Assembly (NCBI GenBank): GCA_936941155.1
Contig: CAKZJE010000053.1
Span: forward strand, 1-54,632
Length of the DNA stretch: 54,632 nt
DNA from: an uncultured Methylomonas sp.
GTDB taxonomy: Bacteria > Pseudomonadota > Gammaproteobacteria > Methylococcales > Methylomonadaceae
Direction of reading: 5' to 3'
The notes under the pieces were generated by a model. That model was given only the letters and a program-made list of their open reading frames with translations, ran no database searches and had not been told where the DNA came from. Below are positions 7,514-14,017 of the stretch, in pieces (the stretch's first letter is position 1; each line of letters opens with the position of its first letter). The translations under genes and the position numbers were made by a program.

Positions 7514-8119
7514 TCACCCACATTTAGAGTCGCCACAGTTAGTACACGTCATACACCCGTCCATTAGAATCAGAGCTTTGGTATTACACTTGGTGCAGAG
7601 CTGCATCTCAACGCCCTTAGCTTCTTCTTTCTTAGCTTCTAAGTACGCTTGTTGATGCTCATCAATCACAGTCTTAATTACGCCAATGGACTTTAAATGT
7701 TGCTCAATTACAGTACCAATCTCAGCTACCAGTGATGGCATATACACACCACCTCGTTTATAGTACCCACCTTTTGGATCAAAAACATTCTTGAGTTCTT
7801 CTACAAGGAAAGTAGAGTCACCGCCTTTGCGCCATACCGCAGACACTAAGCGTGTTAATGCAAGCACCCATTGAAAATGATCCATGTTTTTAGAGTTAAT
7901 AAACATTTCATACGGATGATGAACGCCATCAAGCACCATATCATTGATGGTGATGTACAAAGCGTGTTCGCTCTGCGGTGTTTTGACCTTGTACGTTGTG
8001 CCTGTTAAGCAATTTGGTCTTGGTAGTAGCTCATGCATAACTTGTGCTTCAACTACTGGTTCTTCGGTCTTATCAACCACTTTATAACCGACAATCTTTT
8101 GATCTATTTTATTTGACAT
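7514..8119 (-). CDS. nrdJb: NrdJb-like/TSCPD-domain ribonucleotide reductase accessory protein
   Basis: Residues about 30-150 match the C-terminal (TSCPD/NrdJb) domain of adenosylcobalamin-dependent class II ribonucleotide reductase: TYKVKTPQSEHALYITIND, INSKNMDHFQWVLALTR, AVWRKGGDSTFLVEELK, FDPKGGYYKRGG and PSLVAEIG. The C terminus has a zinc ribbon (CTKCNTKA ... CTNCGDSKCG) typical of the end of these enzymes. In Pseudomonas the equivalent NrdJb is a separate protein needed for NrdJa activity. No catalytic NrdJa is present in this genome, so the product probably acts on the host enzyme (inference). ATG 8119, with GGGAG 8 bases upstream, is preferred over an upstream methionine at 8134. It overlaps the end of the HNH-like gene by 16 bases. 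Confidence 0.85.
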   Translation of the reverse strand: MSNKIDQKIVGYKVVDKTEEPVVEAQVMHELLPRPNCLTGTTYKVKTPQSEHALYITINDMVLDGVHHPYEMFINSKNMDHFQWVLALTRLVSAVWRKGGDSTFLVEELKNVFDPKGGYYKRGGVYMPSLVAEIGTVIEQHLKSIGVIKTVIDEHQQAYLEAKKEEAKGVEMQLCTKCNTKALILMDGCMTCTNCGDSKCG

Positions 8120-8685
8120 AAAGTCATCTCCCATCTTTTTGGCATCAAAACGTGCCGACTCAAAAATTCCATAAAATGATTGTTTTTGCGTTTTTTAAAA
8201 TGCTTTTTTACAATCTCGTTATCCAGATTAACTTTTTTTAAATTTTTACATCTGCGATTCAGATCCTCTTTTTTATAAAACCAGTACGACATACCAGCTA
8301 CGTTTCGACGAATGCGTTTTTCTTTTCGCATCTTTAAAGACACATACCTGTAATCCAGATTGTTATCTAAGCAATAATCCATCACCGTTGACTCGTCATC
8401 TGAAATGCAAATGACGTTGAGATTACTTAATCTAAGATTTTTTTTATTGCCGTCTTTGTATTCACAAGTATCACCTTCAGCAGGCCAATAATTATGCGAT
8501 AAATAGATCGCAATTTTCCACGCTGGATACAAGTTACAAAATGAACCTTTCGTTAATCGAATCAACGCATGATAATCTTTACTTGATAACACCGCAGGTT
8601 GATCCGATTTAGTTCGATAAAAATTACCAAGTCCTGCGCTGTATCTCACAAGACTTTTAATCATTGCCAGCTCTTTGTCATCCAT
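8104..8685 (-). CDS. HNH-like protein with degenerate active site, 193 aa
   Basis: Residues about 50-95 align with the core of phage HNH endonucleases: YPAWKIAIYLSHNYWPAEGD, then CEYKDGNKKNLRLSNL. The catalytic histidine expected in the D-H-I-D-G-N position is tyrosine (EYKDGN), and the first histidine of the motif is not obvious. The rest is basic, ending in a Lys/Arg-rich C-terminal half that should bind DNA. It may be a decayed homing endonuclease or a repurposed DNA-binding protein. It is inserted between a small phage gene and nrdJb and carries the downstream gene's ribosome-binding site in its last codons (WEMTL region). Confidence 0.7.
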   Translation of the reverse strand: MDDKELAMIKSLVRYSAGLGNFYRTKSDQPAVLSSKDYHALIRLTKGSFCNLYPAWKIAIYLSHNYWPAEGDTCEYKDGNKKNLRLSNLNVICISDDESTVMDYCLDNNLDYRYVSLKMRKEKRIRRNVAGMSYWFYKKEDLNRRCKNLKKVNLDNEIVKKHFKKRKNNHFMEFLSRHVLMPKRWEMTLCQIK

Positions 8686-8917
8686 CTGCTACTCCACTTA
8701 CTACATCAAAAAACCGTCTTCTGTCTGCTGCACTTAGCTTCAATAATGCTTTGTATAGCTTTCTTGTTTCGCCATTGTGCTGGCGCATGAGTCGTTTGCA
8801 ATGCGCTTCAAATTGCTTATGGTTTAACTCATGCACCAAACCCAAAGTAAAAACTTCACTTGTAAATCTGTCTTTTAAAAACGGTGACAAGCCGATAAAA
8901 ATTTGTGAAATGTTCAT
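8678..8917 (-). CDS. Hypothetical protein, 79 aa
   Basis: A charged helical protein with N terminus MNISQIFIGLSPFLKD and a C-terminal KLYKALLKLSAADRRRFFDV segment. Similar short proteins ending in a basic AADRRRFFD helix occur in phage operons; no function is known to me. It overlaps the upstream 52-residue gene by ATGA and the HNH-like gene by 8 bases. Confidence 0.6.
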   Translation of the reverse strand: MNISQIFIGLSPFLKDRFTSEVFTLGLVHELNHKQFEAHCKRLMRQHNGETRKLYKALLKLSAADRRRFFDVVSGVADG

Positions 8918-9072
8918 CGCTGGTGCTTCACAACATTAAAGATTGGTCTTTGTAACTTGCACTTATCACACTCACGATACCCACGACTTTGATAAATTCG
9001 CCAGTGATCGTGCTTGCATTCACTCTGCACTGGCGTTACTGCTTGAACTGGTTTAACTAATGGTAGATCCAT
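8914..9072 (-). CDS. Small zinc-binding protein, 52 aa
   Basis: A short frame beginning MDLPLVKPVQAV. Two metal-ligand pairs are seen: CKHDHW and CDKC, separated by about 15 residues, so a small zinc ribbon is likely. The stop overlaps the next start (ATGA), which supports translation. The upstream sequence has only a weak GGCGG as Shine-Dalgarno. Confidence 0.55.
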   Translation of the reverse strand: MDLPLVKPVQAVTPVQSECKHDHWRIYQSRGYRECDKCKLQRPIFNVVKHQR

Positions 9073-9134
9073 ATTGCCGCCAAAACTAATACTAAAACAA
9101 AGAAAATTAATGCTGCTGCGTCATCAATCCCCAT
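9057..9134 (-). CDS. Tiny membrane peptide, 25 aa
   Basis: The sequence begins MGIDDAAALIFFVLVLVL and is almost entirely one hydrophobic helix. It overlaps the genes on both sides (11 bases upstream, 16 bases downstream), which is consistent with translational coupling. The Shine-Dalgarno is weak. It could be a small regulator of a membrane protein; evidence is limited to hydrophobicity and packing. Confidence 0.4.
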   Translation of the reverse strand: MGIDDAAALIFFVLVLVLAAIWIYH

Positions 9135-9207
9135 CAGCGTACTCGATGAAAAAACAGACGATCATAACTCCAATGCCTGTCCAAAAAATTAACTCACCCA
9201 CAATCAT
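9124..9207 (-). CDS. Tiny membrane peptide, 27 aa
   Basis: The frame begins MIVGELIFWTGIGVMIVCFF, a single transmembrane helix with an acidic tail. A very strong GGAGGAGG directly abuts the ATG at 9207, which is too close. It stands 6 bases from the GTG at 9201, so GTG 9201 may be the real start (25 residues). The Shine-Dalgarno lies inside the preceding gene. Confidence 0.5.
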   Translation of the reverse strand: MIVGELIFWTGIGVMIVCFFIEYADGD

Positions 9208-9337
9208 CCTCCTCCAATGCTCTCAGCATTAATTTCAACTGTTCAATCTCTTTGAGGATCTGAAGTTTAATTTTCTTCAGTTCCTTTTTGTTTTTTTGCG
9301 CCATTTGTAGACGCTTGTAAACTTCGTCTTTAGTCAT
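9194..9337 (-). CDS. Small coiled-coil protein, 47 aa
   Basis: A lysine- and leucine-rich helix (VYKRLQMAQKNKKELKKIK, then LKEIEQLKLMLRALEED) predicted to form a short coiled coil. The ATG at 9337 overlaps the stop of the preceding membrane protein gene (ATGA). The function is unknown. Confidence 0.55.
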   Translation of the reverse strand: MTKDEVYKRLQMAQKNKKELKKIKLQILKEIEQLKLMLRALEEDDCG

Positions 9338-9537
9338 CGCGCCACCATTTCCCCTTTGATGTTACGTTCCATCTCATACACGGAGTAAATCTTTCCATCA
9401 TGGATAATAAATTCGCCAATGGATGTCTTAATCACCTCATGATAATGACGGTGCATAGTTGCGACTGCAATAAATCCAACCAATCCACCTGCCACAAATG
9501 ATGCGATTAAACACCAAATGATTGCGTTGTCTTTCAT
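9334..9537 (-). CDS. Small single-span membrane protein, 67 aa
   Basis: An N-terminal transmembrane helix (IIWCLIASFVAGGLVGFIAV) is followed by a soluble part with two histidine-rich steps (MHRHYHE) and a beta-like segment, FIIHDGKIYSVYEM. It overlaps the neighbouring genes by 4 bases on each side. It could be an anchored periplasmic or cytoplasmic protein of unknown role. Confidence 0.6.
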   Translation of the reverse strand: MKDNAIIWCLIASFVAGGLVGFIAVATMHRHYHEVIKTSIGEFIIHDGKIYSVYEMERNIKGEMVAR

Positions 9538-9785
9538 TCTACTACTCCTGTTGCGCTGTCGGTGCAGACAGCAGTAATTATTCTTGTTGGGCGTTTACTC
9601 ATTTGGTATGCACCAACAGCAAACTGCCATTCCTGTTGCGCATTGGCGCATGCTTGGCGTGTGTCATAAGGTATTGCCGTTGTAGTGTAGGCAATACGTT
9701 CAACCTGCGTTGTATGACCTTTCTTGTCGATTGTGGTATCGACGGTAAGAAACGATAATGTAAGAACAAGTGTTGCTGCGCTCAT
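9534..9785 (-). CDS. Putative secreted two-cysteine protein, 83 aa
   Basis: It starts with a signal-like segment (SAATLVLTLSFLTVD). The rest has two cysteines, in TRQACANAQQEW and IITAVCTD. The arrangement resembles the shorter product at 5611-5814, so the two may belong to one family of small exported phage proteins with one disulphide. The function is unknown. Confidence 0.6.
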   Translation of the reverse strand: MSAATLVLTLSFLTVDTTIDKKGHTTQVERIAYTTTAIPYDTRQACANAQQEWQFAVGAYQMSKRPTRIITAVCTDSATGVVE

Positions 9786-9787
9786 GG

Positions 9788-10003
9788 CTATGCCTCGAAT
9801 TGTGTTTGTTGTAGGATTTCCAACTCAGCACGGATTTGTTTTCCAACAGTGTTGATAAAAGCATCCTGTTCTTCCTTGTCGGGAATAGCATTGGCAATGA
9901 AGCTCAAACCACGCACGATCTCTGTGCAAACCAACGCCACATTGTGCGCTGGATCATTTGAGTTGATTGCTTCAGCAATCATTTGTTGTACTGGATTGAT
10001 CAT
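9788..10003 (-). CDS. Hypothetical protein, 71 aa
   Basis: A soluble, helical, acidic protein (begins MINPVQQMIAEAINSND, ends LQQTQFEA). The ATG at 10003 overlaps the upstream stop as ATGA. No recognisable domain. Confidence 0.6.
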   Translation of the reverse strand: MINPVQQMIAEAINSNDPAHNVALVCTEIVRGLSFIANAIPDKEEQDAFINTVGKQIRAELEILQQTQFEA

Positions 10004-10146
10004 CTCATTGCTCTCTTAAGTAATTTTCTTAAACGGGTGTTTTCTTCCATTGCTTTGGAATGCAGTTTTGCCATCGCTAAAAAAAGCGCAAGCATCACTA
10101 AATAGGCGACATCTGAGTCGTCTAGCCACTTTATAAAGTCTATCAT
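10000..10146 (-). CDS. Small membrane protein, 48 aa
   Basis: A short frame with one hydrophobic helix (VAYLVMLALFLAMAKL) and a strongly basic C terminus (RLRKLLKRAMR), giving positive-inside topology. The stop overlaps the next ATG (ATGA). It follows directly after a terminator, so this operon segment is read either by readthrough or from a promoter that I cannot place. Confidence 0.5.
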   Translation of the reverse strand: MIDFIKWLDDSDVAYLVMLALFLAMAKLHSKAMEENTRLRKLLKRAMR

Positions 10147-10157
10147 CTTAGTATCTC

Positions 10158-10182
10158 AAAAAAGGCACCGCGTGTGCGGTGC
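10158..10182 (-). terminator. Intrinsic terminator after the 107-aa gene
   Basis: On the minus strand a perfect 7-bp stem (GCACCGC / GCGGTGC, ACAC loop) is followed by CTTTTTTG. It lies between the stop at 10199 and the next start at 10146, and would limit transcription into the tiny membrane genes and the nucleotide module. Confidence 0.85.
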
Positions 10183-10198
10183 GAGTAGGAGTATTTGG

Positions 10199-10522
10199 TT
10201 ATTGCATTAATGTTTCGTAATCGTGATCTGATTTGAAATCATCAATGTAAATTTCATCAATGCCTTTTTCAGCATCTTTGTAAATATCACGGTCTTTGTC
10301 GTCAATGTGTTCATCTACAATTTCAATCAATTTAGATGATGGTTCAAACTCGTCACCATCGTTATCAGTGAACGTCATTTGGTCAATTGCTATCTCGCGA
10401 TCATCTTCAACATCATGATTGAAGTCAGCCGGTATATATTTACCGGACAAGATTGCAACTGCTTCAATGTTAATTGTTGCTCCATCGTTTGATACGATGT
10501 CAAAATGTATTGTTACTTCCAT
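10199..10522 (-). CDS. Acidic hypothetical protein, 107 aa
   Basis: A strongly acidic protein that begins MEVTIHFDIVSNDGATI and is rich in D/E throughout (for example DVEDDREIAI). The start is preceded by AACTTAGGAGAACAAG, whose first ten bases recur before the gene at 10719. A DNA-mimic or inhibitor role is possible on composition alone but is not supported by any motif. Confidence 0.65.
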   Translation of the reverse strand: MEVTIHFDIVSNDGATINIEAVAILSGKYIPADFNHDVEDDREIAIDQMTFTDNDGDEFEPSSKLIEIVDEHIDDKDRDIYKDAEKGIDEIYIDDFKSDHDYETLMQ

Positions 10523-10545
10523 CTTGTTCTCCTAAGTTGGGCGAA

Positions 10546-10575
10546 CTGGGCGCATATTTACGCCCAGCTTTTTTT
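10546..10575 (+). terminator. Hairpin with T tract (plus-strand terminator or stabiliser)
   Basis: CTGGGCG (10546-10552) and CGCCCAG (10561-10567) form a 7-bp stem with an 8-base loop. On the plus strand it is followed by CTTTTTTT, so it could stop antisense transcription. On the minus strand it sits between two small genes without a U tract, where it may stabilise or separate mRNAs. The GGGCG core is shared with the repeat cluster at 17892-18008. Confidence 0.5.
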
Positions 10576-10581
10576 GTTGTT

Positions 10582-10719
10582 TTATTTTGCTTTTAATGCT
10601 GCTACTTTTAATGCGCAATCATCTGTTAAACCAGAAAGGTGACAACCAATTCCGCCCCAAAAAATAAAACCGTGTTGGTCAATTTGACCGATGATGCCGT
10701 CCAATTTAAATGTTTTCAT
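10582..10719 (-). CDS. Small hypothetical protein, 45 aa
   Basis: It begins MKTFKLDGIIGQIDQHGFIF and contains WGGIGCHLSG. The start is preceded by AACTTAGGAG at good spacing, which supports translation. No known domain. It is the first gene after the promoter at 10775-10802. Confidence 0.55.
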   Translation of the reverse strand: MKTFKLDGIIGQIDQHGFIFWGGIGCHLSGLTDDCALKVAALKAK

Positions 10720-10774
10720 TTTGTTTACTCCTAAGTTAGTTATTTTTGTTTCGCCTTCTTGAAAGCGTGGTTAA

Positions 10775-10802
10775 ATAATATCATACCTGTTCACGAAGTA
10801 AA
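10775..10802 (-). promoter_or_regulatory. Putative leftward sigma-70 promoter
   Basis: On the minus strand TTTACT (10802-10797) and TATTAT (10780-10775) are separated by 16 bp, with an overlapping TATGAT alternative. It would drive the 45-aa and 107-aa genes. A short imperfect palindrome (GTTTAC-TTC-GTGAAC) covers the -35 box and might be an operator. Confidence 0.45.
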
Positions 10803-10812
10803 CAATAAAATG

Positions 10813-11166
10813 TCATTTTTTAATATCAAATTGTTCTATTTGTTCCTTAGCATGTAAAAACCCTTTACCAACAATGACTTGGTAGCCTATGCTTTTAAGA
10901 TACTCAATAATTTTTTTTTGATCTGGACTGACAACACCGCCCTTGGTGCGCTTCATTTCAACCCACAGTTTCCACGCAGGGATAAAAAGATCTGGTATGC
11001 CTGCCACTGTTCCTTCTACTTTTAAAGCAGTAGCCGCTGATTTGCTACGATGTCCGCCATTCGGAATTGAATGGATAAGAACGCCAGGATAGGTACGTCT
11101 AAACCACTGCACAAACAATGCTTGTTCGTAATGCTCGGACGGTATTTTTTCTTTAATGGTAGTCAT
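10813..11166 (-). CDS. VRR-NUC domain endonuclease, 117 aa
   Basis: This is a compact PD-(D/E)XK nuclease of the VRR-NUC type. The motifs are Q-x-x-F-V-Q-W-F near residue 16, HSIPNGGHRS, GIPDLFIPAW and LWVEMKRTKG (the E-x-K), then SPDQKK. The whole protein is the domain, as is usual for phage members, which act on branched or structured DNA in recombination. It overlaps the upstream gene by one base and ends the recombination part of the operon. Confidence 0.9.
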   Translation of the reverse strand: MTTIKEKIPSEHYEQALFVQWFRRTYPGVLIHSIPNGGHRSKSAATALKVEGTVAGIPDLFIPAWKLWVEMKRTKGGVVSPDQKKIIEYLKSIGYQVIVGKGFLHAKEQIEQFDIKK

Positions 11167-11357
11167 CAGAATGGCAACTCCTCAATGTAGTTAGGACAGG
11201 AATCTTGAGTATTCACAAAATCCTCTGGCGGATTCATATTATATTTTGAGCAAAACATCGTTTTTTTAGTATAAAAGTCACAGGTATGACAACACTTTGG
11301 TGGTGCCAATGCCTTCATTTTTTTATATTCAATTAGAAAATCTGGTTCTTTATACAT
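11166..11357 (-). CDS. Small cysteine-rich protein, 63 aa
   Basis: It has cysteines in KCCHTCDFY, MFCSKY and DSCPNY, a pattern that would hold one zinc ion or an Fe-S cluster. Similar small Cys-rich proteins accompany phage helicase and nuclease genes. It overlaps the helicase gene by 8 bases and the VRR-NUC gene by 1 base, so it is co-translated with both. Confidence 0.65.
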   Translation of the reverse strand: MYKEPDFLIEYKKMKALAPPKCCHTCDFYTKKTMFCSKYNMNPPEDFVNTQDSCPNYIEELPF

Positions 11358-12951
11358 CCCAACTCCGATTTATTACGCGATAAAATTTACCATCTTTGGT
11401 GTACTCGATTAATGATGGTGGATTAGCGGCATTTAATACATTTGAAAAATCTGTCACTTCTTTGCAGCTATAAAGGTCTTCACAATTACTCTTATTGGCT
11501 ATATGAAACAATAAATCATACGCTTTAGATCCTGCATAACCTTCATGCGTTATACATAAATATTCTGTCACTGGTATATCAGATAGCACGCCATAATAAG
11601 TCACAGCCAGCATCTCTTTTCCAGACGCTTTAGATGTATGCTTGCGCCAGTTCCAGCTTGTCACCTCCATTTCTGAACCTTCAATGCCCATGATGTCATC
11701 GTTTCTGAGCTTTAACGTCAGTGCCGCTTCTTCTGGTTCTGGAAACTTATGCCCACACGCTGGACAAACTTTGGCGGATATAGCCACCAACTCAGCGCAT
11801 TCATCGCATACTTTAACTGGTGCCTCTCCTTCCTTGCCTGGTTCTTTTTTGTTTGGCGGTTTTACATTTGTGATAGGCCCGTGCGTTTCAACTACGCCAG
11901 CAAAATCTAACACCAAACAATGATCCGTGTGTGACTTTGGGCGCATACCACGCCCAGCCATTTGAACGTAAAGACTGCATGACATCGTGGGGCGGAGCAT
12001 TGCAATCAAGTCAATGTCTGGATAATCAAACCCGGTTGTCAAAACATTGGCGTTTGTTAATGCTCTAATTTTACCAGCTTTATAATCAGCAATAATTCTA
12101 TCGCGTTGCGCCTGTGGCGTTTTACCTGTCACGCATTCTGCTGTAATTCCTTTGCTGATTAGCATGTCTTTTACATGCTCGGCATGGTCAATACCAGCAC
12201 AGAAAAACAACCAGGCTTTTCTATCGCCAGCTAATCTGATCACTTCACTGACAACATCTTTGTTTTTATCATCCGTATCAACCGCAGCTTGCAACTCTGA
12301 CTCAATAAATTCACCACCGCGTTTATGAACTTCACTGGTATCAAGTTTTGTTTTCGTCATCTTAGATTTTAATGTGCATAAAAATCCTTTGCTGATCAGA
12401 TACTCAATGGTGACTGGCATCAACATGTCATCAAACAACGCTGGCTTATCTGTAATTAGTCCGTGATTTAAACGATATGGCGTAGCGGTCAAACCAATTA
12501 CGCGCAATCGTGGATTGATTACACTCAAATCTGATAATAAATTACGATAACCGCCCTCATTTTTATGCGACACCAAATGGCATTCATCAATAATGACTAA
12601 ATCAATATGGCCTAGTTGTTGCGCTTTATCTCGAACAGATTGAATGCCAGCAAATGTAATCGGTTCGCCAAGTTGTTTTTTCTTTAGACTTGATGAATAA
12701 ATACCCAGCGGTGCATTTTGCCAATGCTCTCTCATTTTTTCAGCGTTCTGTGAGATCAGCTCTTTAACATGCGTGAGCATTAATACTTTTGTTTCGGGCC
12801 ATTGTTGAAGCGCATCTTTACAAAGTGCGGCAACAATATGACTTTTGCCAGATCCGGTGGGTAACACCATGCAGGGATTGCCTTCATGACCGGCATTAAA
12901 CCATGCGTAAAGTTCATCTATGGATCGTTGTTGATAATCTCTGAGTTTCAT
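11350..12951 (-). CDS. Superfamily 2 DEAD/DEAH-box helicase with zinc ribbon
   Basis: A 533-residue SF2 helicase. Visible motifs are the Q-like LRDYQQRSI, Walker A LPTGSGKS (about residues 30-37), motif Ia LTHVKEL, motif II DECH, motif III GLTATPYR, motif V around TGFDYPDIDLI and motif VI QMAGRGMR. A four-cysteine ribbon (CDECAELV ... CPACGHKF) follows, then a C-terminal domain without recognised motifs. Phage enzymes of this class remodel forks or recombination intermediates. It overlaps the Fe-S nuclease gene (ATGA), and the two may work as a helicase-nuclease pair. Confidence 0.92.
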   Translation of the reverse strand: MKLRDYQQRSIDELYAWFNAGHEGNPCMVLPTGSGKSHIVAALCKDALQQWPETKVLMLTHVKELISQNAEKMREHWQNAPLGIYSSSLKKKQLGEPITFAGIQSVRDKAQQLGHIDLVIIDECHLVSHKNEGGYRNLLSDLSVINPRLRVIGLTATPYRLNHGLITDKPALFDDMLMPVTIEYLISKGFLCTLKSKMTKTKLDTSEVHKRGGEFIESELQAAVDTDDKNKDVVSEVIRLAGDRKAWLFFCAGIDHAEHVKDMLISKGITAECVTGKTPQAQRDRIIADYKAGKIRALTNANVLTTGFDYPDIDLIAMLRPTMSCSLYVQMAGRGMRPKSHTDHCLVLDFAGVVETHGPITNVKPPNKKEPGKEGEAPVKVCDECAELVAISAKVCPACGHKFPEPEEAALTLKLRNDDIMGIEGSEMEVTSWNWRKHTSKASGKEMLAVTYYGVLSDIPVTEYLCITHEGYAGSKAYDLLFHIANKSNCEDLYSCKEVTDFSNVLNAANPPSLIEYTKDGKFYRVINRSWDV

Positions 12952-13967
12952 CCTACTATCTTCCCATCAAATTTATTTCTAAGATCAGCAATAAAAGTAT
13001 CACCACTAATACACGCCTGTGGGTTTGCCACTATCTCTGATGACTTATAACCATTTTCACCATTGATTACGTCTACACCATCAATCACATAAACCGCATG
13101 ATTTTCATCTGGCGAATCTTTGCGTTGATAAGGCACAAGGTCTGGATGTAGCACATGCGCGTCACAACCAACACGTTGAAATTCTACTGGTATAGCATCC
13201 GCGTCATGGCGTTCACATCGCCAGGTGCTGTCATCCATCGCAGTTGAATGCGCACAGGTTCGACAATTAACATGTTGAGTTATTTTTGTTTTGTGGCAAA
13301 ACTCATGAGCTGCGCAAAACTTGCATTCATACCAGCTCGGATCTGGACTAAGTGGTTCTGGCATCCGATCTGACTTAACAATTCTGTGACCGCGACTGAT
13401 GTATTTTTCAGCGATCTCTGGCACAAACTTAACTCGCTCTGTGTAAATACGATCATCGTTTTTACAGACCGCATAGTAAAGTGCGCGATCAATATCGGCA
13501 CCATGCATGTACACTTGCATTTGTATGTAATGCATTGGCTTAGACTTTTCTACGCCATGTTTAACTAAATCATCAAACGATTTTAATGAGTGTGTCTTGG
13601 CTTCTAAAATATGTTTTTTGTTTGGTGCCTCTGGTACGCCAGAAAATATAATGCCGTCAATAGATCCAGACACATGGCATCCAAAGTTAACACGCGATTG
13701 ATGCTCAGATGTATTGCCAATATGAATGCCAATAGATCTTAAATCTGACACAATTGTCATTTCTTCTAAATGACCGCGTCTAAACAATCTTAACAATCTA
13801 CCTTCAAATTCTTCTTGCACTGCCCATCTAAATGACAGCCACAGCCATCGGTCACATGAATGACCAAGCATGGATCCACCCATGTGTGGACGTGGTTTCT
13901 CTTTTCGCTCTTGGTGCGCCTTGTTTACTAGCACACCAATAGAATGATTTGATTCTGGAATTAACAT
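12948..13967 (-). CDS. Cas4/AddB-type PD-(D/E)XK nuclease with Fe-S cluster, 339 aa
   Basis: A RecB-family nuclease. It has the N-terminal cluster cysteine (C38 in GHSCDRWLW), the active-site aspartate (GSIDGIIF, D104), the E-x-K motif (HILEAKTHS, E122/K124) and the Q-x-x-x-Y motif (IQMQVYM). Three further cysteines after it (CKFCAAHEFC, about 215-224) complete the cluster arrangement seen in Cas4 and AddB. An additional Cys-rich tail contains NCRTCAH. ATG 13967 is preceded by GGGAG at 6 bases and is a better start than the TTG at 13979. It lies between the SSB-like gene and the helicase, so end resection for recombination is likely. Confidence 0.9.
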   Translation of the reverse strand: MLIPESNHSIGVLVNKAHQERKEKPRPHMGGSMLGHSCDRWLWLSFRWAVQEEFEGRLLRLFRRGHLEEMTIVSDLRSIGIHIGNTSEHQSRVNFGCHVSGSIDGIIFSGVPEAPNKKHILEAKTHSLKSFDDLVKHGVEKSKPMHYIQMQVYMHGADIDRALYYAVCKNDDRIYTERVKFVPEIAEKYISRGHRIVKSDRMPEPLSPDPSWYECKFCAAHEFCHKTKITQHVNCRTCAHSTAMDDSTWRCERHDADAIPVEFQRVGCDAHVLHPDLVPYQRKDSPDENHAVYVIDGVDVINGENGYKSSEIVANPQACISGDTFIADLRNKFDGKIVG

Positions 13968-13980
13968 AAATACTCCCAAG

Positions 13981-14007
13981 GAAAAAGGGCGTGTGTTAAA
14001 CGCCCTT
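13981..14007 (-). terminator. Intrinsic terminator between DUF669 and nuclease genes
   Basis: On the minus strand AAGGGCG and CGCCCTT form a 7-bp stem with a 9-base loop, followed by TTTC. The plus strand also has TTATTTTG after the stem. It would attenuate transcription from the leftward promoter after the recombinase/SSB genes. The AACGCCCTT arm is close to the 9-bp AACGCCCTA repeat at 17892. Confidence 0.65.
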
Positions 14008-14017
14008 ATTTTGTTAC

